Below are positions 32,301 through 41,823 of a stretch of 64,000 bases of DNA, piece after piece. How positions within the stretch are numbered: position 1 is the stretch's first letter; each line of letters starts with the position of its first letter. Origin of the DNA: Stenotrophomonas sp. ATCM1_4 (GTDB lineage: Bacteria > Pseudomonadota > Gammaproteobacteria > Xanthomonadales > Xanthomonadaceae); NCBI RefSeq assembly GCF_004348115.1, contig NZ_QPFB01000001.1:25752-89751 (forward strand), read 5' to 3'. The notes under the pieces are model-generated. The model was not told where the DNA came from. It did no database searches and saw only the letters and a list, made by a program, of their open reading frames with translations. The position numbers were made by a program, and so were the translations under genes.

Positions 32301-34604
32301 ATGTCCCCGACCCGTACCGTCCGCGGCCGCTTCCCGGCTGCGCATCCGCTGTTCGTCGCTGTAGCCGCCCTGCTCCCCCTGGTCGCGATGGCCCAGGACG
32401 CCACCCCCGCACAGAAGGAAGCCGCCACGCTGGACGCCGTGAAGGTCACGGCCGCGCGCAAGGTGGAGAACATCCAGGACGTGCCGGTCTCGATCAGCAC
32501 CGTCAGCGGCGAGAAGCTCGACGCGCTGGCCTCCGGCGGCACCGACGTGCGCTACCTGTCCGGCCGCGTGCCCAGCCTCAACATCGAATCCTCGTTCGGC
32601 CGTGCGTTCCCGCGCTTCTACATCCGCGGTTACGGCAACACCGATTTCCGCCTGAACACCTCGCAGCCGGTGTCGCTGGTGTACGACGACGTGGTGCAGG
32701 AGAACCCGATCCTGAAGGGCTTCCCGATCTTCGACGTGGAGCAGGTGGAAGTGCTGCGCGGCCCGCAGGGCTCGCTGTTCGGCCGCAACACCCCGGCCGG
32801 CGTGGTGAAGTTCGACTCGGTGCGCCCGACCCAGGAGTTCAACGGCTACGGCAAGGTCGGCTACGGCAGTGACAACCTGTGGAACGTCGAGGCCGCTGTC
32901 GGCGGCGCGCTGAGCGCGCGCTGGTCGGCCCGCGTGTCGGCGCTGTACCAGCGTCGCGACGATTGGGTGAAGAACACCGGCACCGGCCCGAACGACGGCC
33001 TGGAAGGCTATGACGAGTCCGCCGTGCGCGTGCAGTTCCTGTACGAGGGCGACAACTTCGAGGCGCTGCTGGGTGCGCACAAGCGCCACCTCAACGGCAC
33101 CGCGCGCCTGTTCCGCGGCAACATCTTCAAGCCGGGCACGAACGACTTCGTCGCCGGCTTCGACGAGGACAAGGTGTCCATCGATGGCCTGAACCACTCC
33201 GAGCTGGACAGCAGCGGTGCCAACGCGCGCCTGAGCTGGGACTTCGGCAACCTCAAGCTGTCCTCGATCACCGGCTACGAAACCGTGGATACCTACAGCG
33301 TGGGTGACATCGACGGCACCTCCGGCCCGTACTTCACCCCTGAGGTGCCGTTTGCCTCCGAAACCGCCGATGGCATCCCGAGCCATTCGCAGTGGACGCA
33401 GGAACTGCGCCTGGAATCGCTCAACGACGGGCCGCTGAACTGGCAGGCCGGCCTGTTCTATTTCAAGGAAGACTACGACGTCGACAGCTACAGCTACGAC
33501 ACCACCAACGGCAGCAGGCAGGATGGCTTCCAGCGCATCAACCAGACCAACGATGCCTGGGCGGCGTTCGGTGGGGTGACCTTCCAGGCCACCGACAAGC
33601 TGGAGCTGCGCGCCGGCGCGCGTTACACCGTCGACAAGAAGGACCTGGTGGTCAAGGACTACTGGAACACCGGCTTCTCCCCGTGCGTGCTGTCGGCCAA
33701 GTGCGACCTGGCCGGCCTGCTCGCCGCCCAGCAGGCGGCCTTCGCCCGCGGTGACGCGGTGGACCCGTACCTGTCGGCCTCGACCAAGGACAAGAAGTTC
33801 AACTGGGACTTCTCGGCCACCTACGCCGTCAACGACACCGTCAACGTCTACGGGCGCGTTGCCACCGGCTTCCGCGGCAGCTCGATCCAGTCGGCCGGCG
33901 CCTTCAACGACAAGACCGTGGCCGACCCGGAAACCGTGCTGTCCTTCGAGGCCGGCGTGAAGGCGGACTTCTGGGACAACCGTGCACGCCTGAATGCCAG
34001 CGTCTACCACTACCGGGTCAAGGACCAGCAGCTGACCGCCGTGGGCGGCGAGCTGGGTAACGCCAACATCCTGCTCAACGCCGACAAGAGCGTGGGCCAG
34101 GGCTTCGAGCTGGACCTGCAGGCCTACCTGACCGACAACCTGCTGGTCACGCTGGGCAGCGGGTACAACCACACCGAGATCAAGGACGCCGATCTCAGCG
34201 TTGCACCGTGCTTCTCGTGCACCGTGACCAACCCTGTCATCGATGGCAAGGCGCGGATCAACGGCAACGCGCTACCGCAGGCACCGCAGTGGACCCACAA
34301 CCTGACCGCACGCTGGTCGCTGCCGCTGGCCGACGGTGCGCAGTTCTACGTGTTCACCGACTGGGCGTACCGCAGCGAAGTGAATTTCTTCCTGTATGAG
34401 TCCAGGGAATTCACCGGCAAGTCGTTGCTGGAAGGCGGCCTGCGCCTGGGCTACCAGTGGAACGACGGGGACTACGACGTGGCGTTGTACGGCCGCAACA
34501 TCACCAACCAGATCCGCGCCACCGGCGGCATCGACTTCAACAACCTCACCGGCTTCATCAACGAGCCGCGCCTGTGGGGCGTGGAGTTCAAGACCCGCTT
34601 CTAA
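32301..34604 (+). CDS. TonB-dependent receptor
   Basis: A 767-residue outer-membrane transporter. The signal peptide ends near LVAMAQD (residue ~32). Plug-domain hallmarks are VPVSISTVSGEKLDALASGG and VEVLRGPQGSLFGRNTPAG. The barrel ends in a terminal Phe (VEFKTRF). Two Cys pairs in extracellular loops (CVLSAKC; CFSC) probably form disulfides. This plug type (VRYLSGRVPSLNIESS) belongs to the iron-complex/sugar-type receptors common in Xanthomonadaceae; the ligand is not evident. No STN signalling domain is present. A strong bidirectional terminator follows. Confidence 0.9.
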   Translation: MSPTRTVRGRFPAAHPLFVAVAALLPLVAMAQDATPAQKEAATLDAVKVTAARKVENIQDVPVSISTVSGEKLDALASGGTDVRYLSGRVPSLNIESSFGRAFPRFYIRGYGNTDFRLNTSQPVSLVYDDVVQENPILKGFPIFDVEQVEVLRGPQGSLFGRNTPAGVVKFDSVRPTQEFNGYGKVGYGSDNLWNVEAAVGGALSARWSARVSALYQRRDDWVKNTGTGPNDGLEGYDESAVRVQFLYEGDNFEALLGAHKRHLNGTARLFRGNIFKPGTNDFVAGFDEDKVSIDGLNHSELDSSGANARLSWDFGNLKLSSITGYETVDTYSVGDIDGTSGPYFTPEVPFASETADGIPSHSQWTQELRLESLNDGPLNWQAGLFYFKEDYDVDSYSYDTTNGSRQDGFQRINQTNDAWAAFGGVTFQATDKLELRAGARYTVDKKDLVVKDYWNTGFSPCVLSAKCDLAGLLAAQQAAFARGDAVDPYLSASTKDKKFNWDFSATYAVNDTVNVYGRVATGFRGSSIQSAGAFNDKTVADPETVLSFEAGVKADFWDNRARLNASVYHYRVKDQQLTAVGGELGNANILLNADKSVGQGFELDLQAYLTDNLLVTLGSGYNHTEIKDADLSVAPCFSCTVTNPVIDGKARINGNALPQAPQWTHNLTARWSLPLADGAQFYVFTDWAYRSEVNFFLYESREFTGKSLLEGGLRLGYQWNDGDYDVALYGRNITNQIRATGGIDFNNLTGFINEPRLWGVEFKTRF

Positions 34605-34622
34605 GCGCCGGTCTGCAGGTTG

Positions 34623-34663
34623 AACGAAGAAGGCGCGGAGCAATCCGCGCCTTCTTCGTTTCC
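34623..34663. terminator. Bidirectional 17-bp-stem terminator
   Basis: AACGAAGAAGGCGCGGA (34623-34639) and TCCGCGCCTTCTTCGTT (34644-34660) pair perfectly over 17 bp with a GCAA tetraloop, running into TTT. It lies between the convergent TonB receptor and acid phosphatase genes and can serve both. Confidence 0.9.
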
Positions 34664-34687
34664 GTAGTGCCGAGCATGGCCCGGCAC
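34664..34687 (+). repeat. GTAG-type (SMAG-like) palindrome
   Basis: GTAG followed by TGCCGAGCATGGCCCGGCA; stem TGCCG-G/C-CGGCA with an AGCATGGC-type loop. Same family as 23339-23360. It is placed directly after the terminator. Confidence 0.75.
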
Positions 34688-34700
34688 TCCCCGGCATTGC

Positions 34701-35540
34701 TCAGCGTGCTTCGGAGATGTCGGAGGTGAGCGCGGCGGTCTCGGCGGCGCAGTCGCGCGGCAACGACTGCTTCAGCGTGCGGGCGTACGCCAGCTCGCGG
34801 CGTGCCTTGGCCAGGTCGGCGACGAACTCGGGGTTGTCGTGCAGGCGGGCGACCGTGGCCGCACCCATGAAGCGTCCCTGCTGCACGTCGCTGAACCAGT
34901 GCACGTTGCAGACCAGCCGGCTGTGGCCGTAGTTGCGGCCGCGCTCGATCAGGGCGGTGGCGTGCTCCGGATCGATCTCGGCCAGGATCAACGCCCAGGC
35001 CCAGCCGATCGAGGTGTGCCCGGACGGGTAGGAGCCACTCTTGCGCAGGTCCTGCTCGTCCTCCGGCGTGCAGGTCGGCTCGTTGTTGACCATGAACGGA
35101 CGCGGGCGCTGGTAGTGGTGCTTGGCGGCCTTGGTGGCGGCGCTGGCATCGATGCGGCTGCGTTCGAGCAGGGTGTACAGCGTCGGCGTGTCCTGCGCGG
35201 TGACCGCCACGCCCAGCGCGCAGCTGAACTGCTCGGCGCCGGCCGGGAAGGACAGGTCGGCGTCGGCATGGGCCTGCTGGAAGCGCGCGCTGCCGCGCAT
35301 GCCGATGGCCTCGCGGGCCACGGCCTCGTCCAGCTGCGCCCAGACCGAGCCCGGGGCCGGCGGGGCCGGGCTCAGCGCCAGGCTGTCGGGAATGGCATCG
35401 CCCTGCAGGTAGCCGCTGGCGTGCTGGGTGGGGTCCTCGTCCGGCGCACCGGAACGGGTGGGAGTGCTGGAACAGGCGGCCAGGGCGGCGGCCAGCGAAG
35501 CGGCTGCGGCGAGGCGCAGCGGGAAGCGGGTACGGGACAT
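34701..35540 (-). CDS. Class A acid phosphatase (PAP2 family) lipoprotein
   Basis: A 279-residue non-specific acid phosphatase of the PhoN/class A type. The PAP2 signature is complete: KHHYQRPRP, GSYPSGHTS and SRLVCNVHWFSD, which supply the phosphate-binding Lys/Arg and the catalytic His residues. The N-terminal signal ends in a lipobox (LAACSS, Cys23), so the enzyme is lipid-anchored in the periplasm or outer membrane. It would release phosphate from organic phosphomonoesters outside the cytosol. It is a single gene, convergent with the TonB receptor. Confidence 0.93.
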   Translation of the reverse strand: MSRTRFPLRLAAAASLAAALAACSSTPTRSGAPDEDPTQHASGYLQGDAIPDSLALSPAPPAPGSVWAQLDEAVAREAIGMRGSARFQQAHADADLSFPAGAEQFSCALGVAVTAQDTPTLYTLLERSRIDASAATKAAKHHYQRPRPFMVNNEPTCTPEDEQDLRKSGSYPSGHTSIGWAWALILAEIDPEHATALIERGRNYGHSRLVCNVHWFSDVQQGRFMGAATVARLHDNPEFVADLAKARRELAYARTLKQSLPRDCAAETAALTSDISEAR

Positions 35541-35627
35541 TCGGGTACGGCGGAAACGACGGAACGGACCGGCATCATCGCATTGCCGGCACCGCCCCGG
35601 TGGATCGGGGCAGCGGCGATGGCCCGT

Positions 35628-36446
35628 TTACCCGACCCAGGCGGTCAGCCGGCCTTCGTCCTCGCGGACCTGGACCGGCCCGCCGAACAGCTCGGACAGC
35701 GGCCCGGAGCACAACAGCTCCGCGCGCGGGCCGTCGGCCAGGATGCGGCCACCCTTCATCAGCACCACGCGGCCGATTTCCGGGATCACTTCCTCGATGT
35801 GGTGGGTGACCAGCACCAGGGTGATGCCCTGCCGGGCCAGGTGCTGCATGGTGTCGACCAGGTGCTGGCGCGAGATCAGGTCCAGCCCGGTGGAGGGTTC
35901 GTCCAGCAGCAGGGCGCGTGGCTGGTTGACCAGCGCCCGCGCGATCAGCACGCGGCGGGTTTCCCCGGCCGACAGCTCGGCGTAGCTGCGGCCCAGCAGC
36001 GGCAGGGCGCGGGCAAGCTCCAGCGCCTGGCGGGCACGCTGGCGCATGGCCTCGGTGACGTCGCGGTGCGCCGGCACCACGTAGCTGGCGAAGAAGCCGG
36101 AGATCACCGCTTCCTCCACGCTCAACCCGGGCATGTCGGACAGGTTGCTGGACAGGTCGCCGGTGACGATGCCCAGCTGCGAGCGAAGCCGGTCCACCTG
36201 CCAGCGGGTCTGGCCCAGCACCTGCACCGGAATGTGACCGTCCGCACGTGCCAGCGGGTACAGCTCACGGGTGATCAGCTTGATGAACGAGGATTTGCCG
36301 CAGCCGTTGGGGCCGAGGATCGCCGTGTGCTGTCCCTGCTCGATGCGCAGGTTCAATTCATGCAGGACGCGGACCTGGCCGCGGATGACGCAGGCATGGT
36401 CCAGTTCGATCAGGGGGGCCGGGCTGGCGGCGGGGGCGATGGACAT
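35628..36446 (-). CDS. ABC transporter ATP-binding protein
   Basis: A 272-residue ABC ATPase: Walker A GPNGCGKSS, Q-loop region GIVTGDLSSN, signature LSAGETRR (in place of LSGGQ), Walker B RALLLDEPSTGLD, and the H-loop VTHH. The lone ATPase has no permease gene nearby. LSAGE and the ModF/YlmA-like overall look suggest a soluble ATPase of that type rather than a normal importer. ATG 36446 has no good ribosome site on this strand, and the open frame runs far upstream, so the start is uncertain by a few codons. Confidence 0.85.
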   Translation of the reverse strand: MSIAPAASPAPLIELDHACVIRGQVRVLHELNLRIEQGQHTAILGPNGCGKSSFIKLITRELYPLARADGHIPVQVLGQTRWQVDRLRSQLGIVTGDLSSNLSDMPGLSVEEAVISGFFASYVVPAHRDVTEAMRQRARQALELARALPLLGRSYAELSAGETRRVLIARALVNQPRALLLDEPSTGLDLISRQHLVDTMQHLARQGITLVLVTHHIEEVIPEIGRVVLMKGGRILADGPRAELLCSGPLSELFGGPVQVREDEGRLTAWVG

Positions 36447-36573
36447 CAGGAGGTGAGCGGCAGCTGAGGATTCGACCAACGGACGACCCGCCGGTGGATG
36501 AAGTTTGCGCCGACAGCCCCCATCATGTGTAGCGGTTGTTTCATCTGGCACCGACCTGCCACGGAGTCCCGCC

Positions 36574-37776
36574 ATGCCTGACGCCCTGTTTGATTTCCTC
36601 ACTGGTGGCATCGCCGGCCTGGGCTGGTGGGGCATGCTGGCGGTGCTGCTGGTGGTCACCCAGCTGACCATCTTCGCGGTGACCCTGTACCTGCACCGCA
36701 GCCAGGCCCACCGCGGCGTGGATTTCCATCCGCTCATCGCCCACTTCTTCCGCTTCTGGGTGTGGCTGACCACCTCGATGATCACCCGCGAGTGGGTGGC
36801 CATCCACCGCAAGCACCACGCCAAGGTCGAGACCGAGGACGACCCGCACAGCCCGGTGACCAAGGGCATCGACCGCGTGTTCTGGCGCGGCGTGGAGCTG
36901 TACCGCGAAGCCCGCGCGCTGCGCGGCGACATCGAGCAGTACGGGCGCGGCGCACCGGAGGACTGGATCGAGCGGCACCTGTACACGCCGCACGCCAACC
37001 TCGGGCCGGTGCTGTTGTTCGTGGTCAACGCGGTGCTGTTCGGCCTGCCGGGCATCGCGCTGTGGGCGATCCAGATGGCGTGGATCCCGTTCTGGGCCGC
37101 CGGTGTGGTCAACGGCCTGGGCCACTGGTGGGGCTACCGCAACTTCGAGTCGGCCGACACCTCCACCAATCTCACCCCATGGGCGTTCTGGATCGGCGGC
37201 GAGGAGCTGCACAACAACCACCACGCCTTCCCGAGCTCGGCGCGCTTCTCGATGCGGCGCTGGGAGTTCGACATCGGCTGGCAGGCGATCCGCCTGCTGC
37301 AGGCGCTGCGCCTGGCCAAGGTGCTGCGCGTGGCACCGAGCATGGACATCCGCCCCAACATCGCCGTGCCCGATGCCGACACGCTCAAGGCGCTGCTCTC
37401 GCACCGCTTCCAGGCGATGACCGACTACCAGCGCAACGTGTTCGCCCCGGCCCTGAAGGATGAGGCCATCGCCGCCGGTGCCAAGCTGCGCAAGCTGCTG
37501 CCGCGGCGCCTGCGCAAGGGCCTGGTCAACGATGGCCGTTGGCTCAAGCCGGCCTGCCGCGAGCAGTTGCAGGACTGGGTGCAGCAGCGCCCGCGCATCC
37601 AGCTGCTGGTCGACTACCGTGCGCGCTTGTCGGCCCTGCTGGAGGCCCGCAGCCACGATGCCGCCGAGCGCCTGCGCCAGCTGCAGCAGTGGTGCCAGGA
37701 CGCCGAGGCCAGTGGCAGTGCGGTGCTGCAGGCCTATGCCGCGCGCCTGAAGGGCTACGCGCTCAGCGCCGCATGA
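36574..37776 (+). CDS. Acyl-CoA/acyl-lipid desaturase (stearoyl-CoA desaturase type)
   Basis: A 400-residue membrane di-iron desaturase. All three histidine boxes are present: LHRSQAHR (residues ~36-43), HRKHHAK and HNNHHAF. There are four or so membrane helices in the first ~200 residues. It inserts a cis double bond into a saturated acyl chain (probably delta-9) using O2 and an electron donor. The C-terminal ~130 residues are soluble, helical and unusually long compared with simple bacterial DesC proteins. ATG 36574 follows GGAG. Its stop overlaps the start of an EF-hand gene (ATGA), so the two are coupled. Confidence 0.88.
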   Translation: MPDALFDFLTGGIAGLGWWGMLAVLLVVTQLTIFAVTLYLHRSQAHRGVDFHPLIAHFFRFWVWLTTSMITREWVAIHRKHHAKVETEDDPHSPVTKGIDRVFWRGVELYREARALRGDIEQYGRGAPEDWIERHLYTPHANLGPVLLFVVNAVLFGLPGIALWAIQMAWIPFWAAGVVNGLGHWWGYRNFESADTSTNLTPWAFWIGGEELHNNHHAFPSSARFSMRRWEFDIGWQAIRLLQALRLAKVLRVAPSMDIRPNIAVPDADTLKALLSHRFQAMTDYQRNVFAPALKDEAIAAGAKLRKLLPRRLRKGLVNDGRWLKPACREQLQDWVQQRPRIQLLVDYRARLSALLEARSHDAAERLRQLQQWCQDAEASGSAVLQAYAARLKGYALSAA

Positions 37777-38102
37777 GGACGGTGACGGTGCTGGTGGGCC
37801 TGCTGCTGGCCGGCCCGGCGATGGCGCAGGTACAGGACACCCACGAATACCTGCAACGCATGGACGCCGATGGCGACGGCAAGGTCAGCCCGGACGAGTA
37901 CCTGCAGTGGATGCTGTACGCCTTCGACCGCATGGACCGCAACGGCAATGGCGTGCTGGAGCCGGAAGAACAACCCGGTGGCCGTGGCAAGCCGATCACC
38001 CGCGAGGAACAGCGGCAGGTGATCCTGGCGCGGTTCGCGCGGCAGGACGCCAATGGCGACGGGTTCCTCAGCGCCCGCGAGCTGATGGCACCGCCGCGTT
38101 GA
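37773..38102 (+). CDS. Exported EF-hand calcium-binding protein
   Basis: A 109-residue protein with a signal peptide (residues 1-19, [10 protein letters not shown]) and three EF-hand loops: [24 protein letters not shown] and [12 protein letters not shown]. Each has acidic residues at positions 1, 3, 5 and 12 or their usual substitutes, so calcium binding is likely. It is exported to the periplasm. The start overlaps the desaturase stop by 4 bp, a tight coupling that is unexpected for a cytoplasmic-membrane enzyme and a periplasmic protein. Function unknown. Confidence 0.85.
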   Translation: MRTVTVLVGLLLAGPAMAQVQDTHEYLQRMDADGDGKVSPDEYLQWMLYAFDRMDRNGNGVLEPEEQPGGRGKPITREEQRQVILARFARQDANGDGFLSARELMAPPR

Positions 38103-38210
38103 GCGACGGCGCGGCGCAGGGGCGGCGGTGGCCGCGGAACCGAAACCACGTCCTGCACTGGCAAGGCAATGCACATCGGCGGTTGAAGCGGGTCGTTCAA
38201 CAACGCCAGC

Positions 38211-38232
38211 TTCGCGGCCGAGGCCGCTCCTA
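38211..38232. repeat. Single GGAGCGGCC repeat
   Basis: TTCGCGGCCGAGGCCGCTCC TA, one copy of the element paired at 23402-23522. It ends 24 bp before the mutM start. Confidence 0.6.
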
Positions 38233-38256
38233 CGAAAAACGATTCTGGAACGCGAC

Positions 38257-39069
38257 ATGCCCGAATTACCCGAAGTAGAAACCACCCGCCGTGGGCTGGA
38301 GCCACACCTGCAGGGACGGCGCATCCATGGCGTGATCCTGCGCCGGCCGGACCTGCGCTGGCCGATCCCGGCGGAGATCGAGGCCGAGCTGCCGGGCCAG
38401 CGCATCGCCGCGATCCGCCGCCGTGCCAAGTACCTGCTGCTGGACACCGAAGCGGGCAGCGCGGTGTTGCACCTGGGCATGTCCGGCAGCCTGCGCGTGC
38501 TGCCCGGCGATACGCCGGTGCGTGCGCACGACCACGTCGACATCAGCCTGGAGGACGGCCGCCTGCTGCGCTTCAACGACCCGCGCCGGTTCGGTTGCCT
38601 GCTGTGGCAACCGACCGGGGAAACCCATGAACTGCTGCGCGGCCTGGGCCCGGAGCCGCTGGATGATGACTTCGACGGCGACTACCTGTTCCAGCGCAGC
38701 CGTGGCCGCAGCGCGGCGGTGAAGACCTTCCTGATGGACCAGGGCATCGTCGTCGGGGTGGGCAACATCTACGCGGCCGAAAGCCTGTTCATGGCGGGCA
38801 TCAACCCGCTGCGCGAAGCGGGCAAGGTCTCGCGTGCGCGCTACCAGCGGCTGGCCGATGCGGTGAAGGCCATCCTCGGTCACGCCATCGTGCGCGGCGG
38901 CACCACGCTGCGTGACTTCATCAGCCCTGACGGTGCACCGGGCTACTTCGAGCAGGAGCTGTTGGTGTACGGGCGCGAGGGGGAGGCCTGCAAGCAGTGC
39001 GGGCGCCCGCTGCGCCACGCCACCATCGGCCAGCGGGCGACGGTGTGGTGCGGGCATTGCCAGCGGTGA
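38257..39069 (+). CDS. mutM: Formamidopyrimidine-DNA glycosylase
   Basis: A 270-residue Fpg/MutM base-excision repair enzyme that removes 8-oxoguanine and formamidopyrimidines and nicks the abasic site. The mature N terminus PELPEVET supplies the catalytic Pro and Glu. The helix-two-turn-helix contains [13 protein letters not shown], and the C-terminal zinc finger has two CxxC pairs (CKQCGRPL ... WCGHCQR). Length is standard. ATG 38257 is required to place Pro at position 2. Confidence 0.97.
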   Translation: MPELPEVETTRRGLEPHLQGRRIHGVILRRPDLRWPIPAEIEAELPGQRIAAIRRRAKYLLLDTEAGSAVLHLGMSGSLRVLPGDTPVRAHDHVDISLEDGRLLRFNDPRRFGCLLWQPTGETHELLRGLGPEPLDDDFDGDYLFQRSRGRSAAVKTFLMDQGIVVGVGNIYAAESLFMAGINPLREAGKVSRARYQRLADAVKAILGHAIVRGGTTLRDFISPDGAPGYFEQELLVYGREGEACKQCGRPLRHATIGQRATVWCGHCQR

Positions 39070-39110
39070 GTGGCTGGCGGCGGGGCAGGGGCAATTGCAA
39101 CCGTAACGGC

Positions 39111-39238
39111 ACCCCTCCCCGACCCTCCCCTGCTGCGCAAGGGAGGGGGTGGTTCCTGCAGGTCGGGCAGGTGGCAGCGCAACCCTGCTTTTGCCCCCTC
39201 CCTTTGGCATCGCCAAGGGGAGGGCCGGGGAGGGGTGC
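39111..39238. repeat. Inverted REP doublet 1
   Basis: ACCCCTCCCCGACCCTCCCC with GCAAGGGAGGGGG at 39111-39149 faces its inverse CCCCCTCCC...CCAAGGGGAGGG...GGGGAGGGGT at 39194-39238. About 45 bp separate the two palindromes. It lies between mutM and opgD. Confidence 0.8.
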
Positions 39239-39337
39239 TGTTGCGGTTGATCTACCCACGGCCCCGCGCAGGCGCTCACTCCAGAGTTAGCCGGCGTATG
39301 CCTATCATGCGCAACCTTTTTTGCTCCGGACGACTGC

Positions 39338-40939
39338 ATGCAACGCCGTGATTTCCTGCGCAATGCCGCCGCCGCACTGGCGGCCTTCGGCCTGCCCTCC
39401 TTCGCCGCCTGCGCGGCCACGACGGCGCAGTTGGGCCTGCGCCGCATCGGCCAGCCACAGCCCTTCGATTTCGCCGCGCTCAAGGGCCAGGCGCGGGCGC
39501 TGGCGGCCGCGCCGTACCAGAGCCACAAGCGCACCTTGCCGGCCGAGCTGGAAGCGCTGGACTGGGACCAGTACCAGTCCATCCGCTACCGCCAGGACCA
39601 CGCCCTGTGGGCCAACCAGCCGGGCAAGTTCCAGGCCAAGTTCTTCCACCTGGGGCTGTATTTCCATTCGCCGGTGCGCATGTTCGACGTGGCCGATGGC
39701 AAGGCGCAGGAGCTGGCCTACGACGGTGATGCGTTCGACTACGGCAACAGCGGCGTGCACGGCAAGCGCCTGCCTGCGGACCTCGGTTTCGCCGGTTTCC
39801 GCCTGAACACCCGCGCCGACACCGACCGCGACTTCGCCGCCTTCCTCGGCGCGAGCTATTTCCGCGCGGTCGGCAAGGAAGGCCAATACGGCCAGTCCGC
39901 GCGCGGGCTGGCGATCGACACCGGCATGGGCAGGCCGGAGGAATTCCCCGACTTCATCGCCTATTACCTGGAGCAGCCCAGCGGCGACTCCAACACGCTC
40001 GTCGTCTACGGCCTGCTCGATTCGCCCAGCGTGGCCGGCGCGTATCGCTTCGCGATCACCAATGGCGACGTTCTGTTGATGGACATCGACAGCGCGCTGT
40101 ACCCGCGCAAGCAGATCGAGCGGCTGGGCATCGCGCCGTGCACCAGCATGTACCAGGTCGGCGAGAACGACCGCCGCATGGATTGGGATTGGCGTCCGGA
40201 GATCCACGACACCGATGGCCTGTCGATGTGGAACGGTGCCGGCGAATGGATCTGGCGCCCGCTGTGCAACCCGCGGCAACTGCGCTTCAACATGTTCGTG
40301 GACAACAACCCGCGCGGCTTCGGCCTGCTGCAGCGTGACCGCAACTTCGACCACTACCAGGACGATGGCGTGTTCTACGAGAAGCGCCCCTGCCTGTGGG
40401 TGGAGCCGAAGGGGCAGTGGGGCGAGGGTTCGGTACAGCTGGTGGAGATCCCCACCGTCGATGAGACCTTCGACAACATCGTTGCGTTCTGGAACCCGAA
40501 GGCCAAGCCGCAGCCGGGCCAGGAACTGCTGGTCGGCTACCGCCTGTACTGGGGCGCGCAGCCGCCGGCACGGCCACCGCTGGCGCATTGCGTGGCCAGC
40601 CGCACCGGCCTGGGCGGGGTCATCGGCAAGAAGCGCGAGTATTTCTCGTGGCGCTTCGCGGTGGACTTCGAAGGCGGTGAGCTGGCCGGCCTGATCGACA
40701 AGGCCGAGGTCGAGGCGGTGGTGGAAACCAGCCGCGGCAAGGTCGAGATCGTCTCGGCGCGGCCGCTGCGCGAGATCAAGGGCTACCGCGCCATGTTCGA
40801 TCTGGTGCCGCCGGAAGGCAGTTACGACCAGATCGACGTCCGCCTGTACCTGCGCAGCGGCGGCAAGACCCTGACCGAGACCTGGCTCTACCAGTACAGC
40901 CCGCCGCCGGCCGGTGCGCCGGAGCGGACGCTGTATTGA
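39338..40939 (+). CDS. opgD: Glucan biosynthesis protein D
   Basis: A 533-residue OpgD/MdoD-family protein that acts on osmoregulated periplasmic glucans. A twin-arginine signal is at the N terminus (MQRRDFLRNAAAALAAFGLP, cleavage near FAACA), as known for OpgD. The OpgG/D superfamily body follows with RYRQDHALW, FHSPVRMFDV and RDRNFDHYQDDGVFYEKRP. Length and motifs are normal. It is a single gene bracketed by REP doublets; no opgH lies in the window. Confidence 0.93.
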   Translation: MQRRDFLRNAAAALAAFGLPSFAACAATTAQLGLRRIGQPQPFDFAALKGQARALAAAPYQSHKRTLPAELEALDWDQYQSIRYRQDHALWANQPGKFQAKFFHLGLYFHSPVRMFDVADGKAQELAYDGDAFDYGNSGVHGKRLPADLGFAGFRLNTRADTDRDFAAFLGASYFRAVGKEGQYGQSARGLAIDTGMGRPEEFPDFIAYYLEQPSGDSNTLVVYGLLDSPSVAGAYRFAITNGDVLLMDIDSALYPRKQIERLGIAPCTSMYQVGENDRRMDWDWRPEIHDTDGLSMWNGAGEWIWRPLCNPRQLRFNMFVDNNPRGFGLLQRDRNFDHYQDDGVFYEKRPCLWVEPKGQWGEGSVQLVEIPTVDETFDNIVAFWNPKAKPQPGQELLVGYRLYWGAQPPARPPLAHCVASRTGLGGVIGKKREYFSWRFAVDFEGGELAGLIDKAEVEAVVETSRGKVEIVSARPLREIKGYRAMFDLVPPEGSYDQIDVRLYLRSGGKTLTETWLYQYSPPPAGAPERTLY

Positions 40940-40962
40940 TTGGCTCGAGTCCCTGCTTGAGG

Positions 40963-41103
40963 CACCCCTCCCCAACTCTCCCCAACCCTCCCCTTGGCTG
41001 CGCCAAAGGGAGGGGGCAGAAGCGGGGCTTCACCGTGATTCGACCGACCTGCAGAAATCACCCTCTCCCTTTGGCGCAGCCAAGGGGAGGGTTGGGGAGG
41101 GGT
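40963..41103. repeat. Inverted REP doublet 2
   Basis: ACCCTCCCCTTGGCTGCGCC + AAAGGGAGGGGG (around 40984-41016) and its inverse CTCTCCCTTTGGCGCAGCC + AAGGGGAGGG (41062-41091), each flanked outward by CCCCTCCCCAAC or its inverse. The two halves are near-exact reverse complements over about 45 bases. The element separates the convergent opgD and tdk genes. Confidence 0.85.
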
Positions 41104-41129
41104 AATGCCTGTGCCCTCCGCACATCACC

Positions 41130-41750
41130 TCACAACGGCAGCGGCGCCTGCATCGGGTCGATGCGCCCTTCACCGCGCGTGATCTTCTTGAACTCGGCGC
41201 GGCTGACCGACACGTAGCGCTCGTTGCCGCCGATCTCCACCTGCGGGCCGTCCTGCACGGCGAAGCCGTTTTCGTCCACGCGCACGGTCATCGTCGCCTT
41301 CTTGCCGCTGTGGCAGATGGTCTTGATCTCCTGCATCTCGTCGGCCCAGGCCAGCAGGTACTGGCTGCCCTCGAACAGCTCGCCGCGGAAGTCGGTGCGC
41401 AGGCCGTAGCACAGCACCGGGATGCGCAGCTCATCGACCACCTCGGACAGCTGCCAGACCTGCGCCTTGCTCAGGAACTGGGCCTCGTCCACCAGCACGC
41501 AGCCAAGCTTGCCGTGGCGGGCGATGTCCTGCTCGATCAGCTTCTGCAGGTCGGTGTCGTGCTCGAAGGCGGTGGCTTCGGCCTGCAGGCCGATCCGCGA
41601 GGCGACCACGCCGGCGCCGGCGCGGTGGTCCAGGCGCGGGGTGAGCAGGGCCACCCGCATGCCGCGCTCACGGTAGTTGTGGGCGGACTGCAGCAGGGTG
41701 GTGGTCTTGCCGGCGTTCATCGCCGAGTAGTAGAAATAAAGCTTGGCCAT
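41130..41750 (-). CDS. tdk: Thymidine kinase
   Basis: A 206-residue type-II thymidine kinase, which phosphorylates thymidine in the salvage pathway. The P-loop is [11 protein letters not shown] (9-19), the Walker-B region [10 protein letters not shown], the lasso motif [11 protein letters not shown]. In E. coli TK a structural zinc is held by CFCG plus VCRKH. Here the positions read CHSG and VSRAE, so three of four ligands are gone. The lasso must fold without zinc. All substrate residues I can recognise are present. Confidence 0.95.
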   Translation of the reverse strand: MAKLYFYYSAMNAGKTTTLLQSAHNYRERGMRVALLTPRLDHRAGAGVVASRIGLQAEATAFEHDTDLQKLIEQDIARHGKLGCVLVDEAQFLSKAQVWQLSEVVDELRIPVLCYGLRTDFRGELFEGSQYLLAWADEMQEIKTICHSGKKATMTVRVDENGFAVQDGPQVEIGGNERYVSVSRAEFKKITRGEGRIDPMQAPLPL

Positions 41751-41823
41751 GGGCCATTTTACCGCGCCGGCCGGCGCTCACGGGCGATGGATTACACTGC
41801 CGGCCTGCTAGTGATCCGACCCC

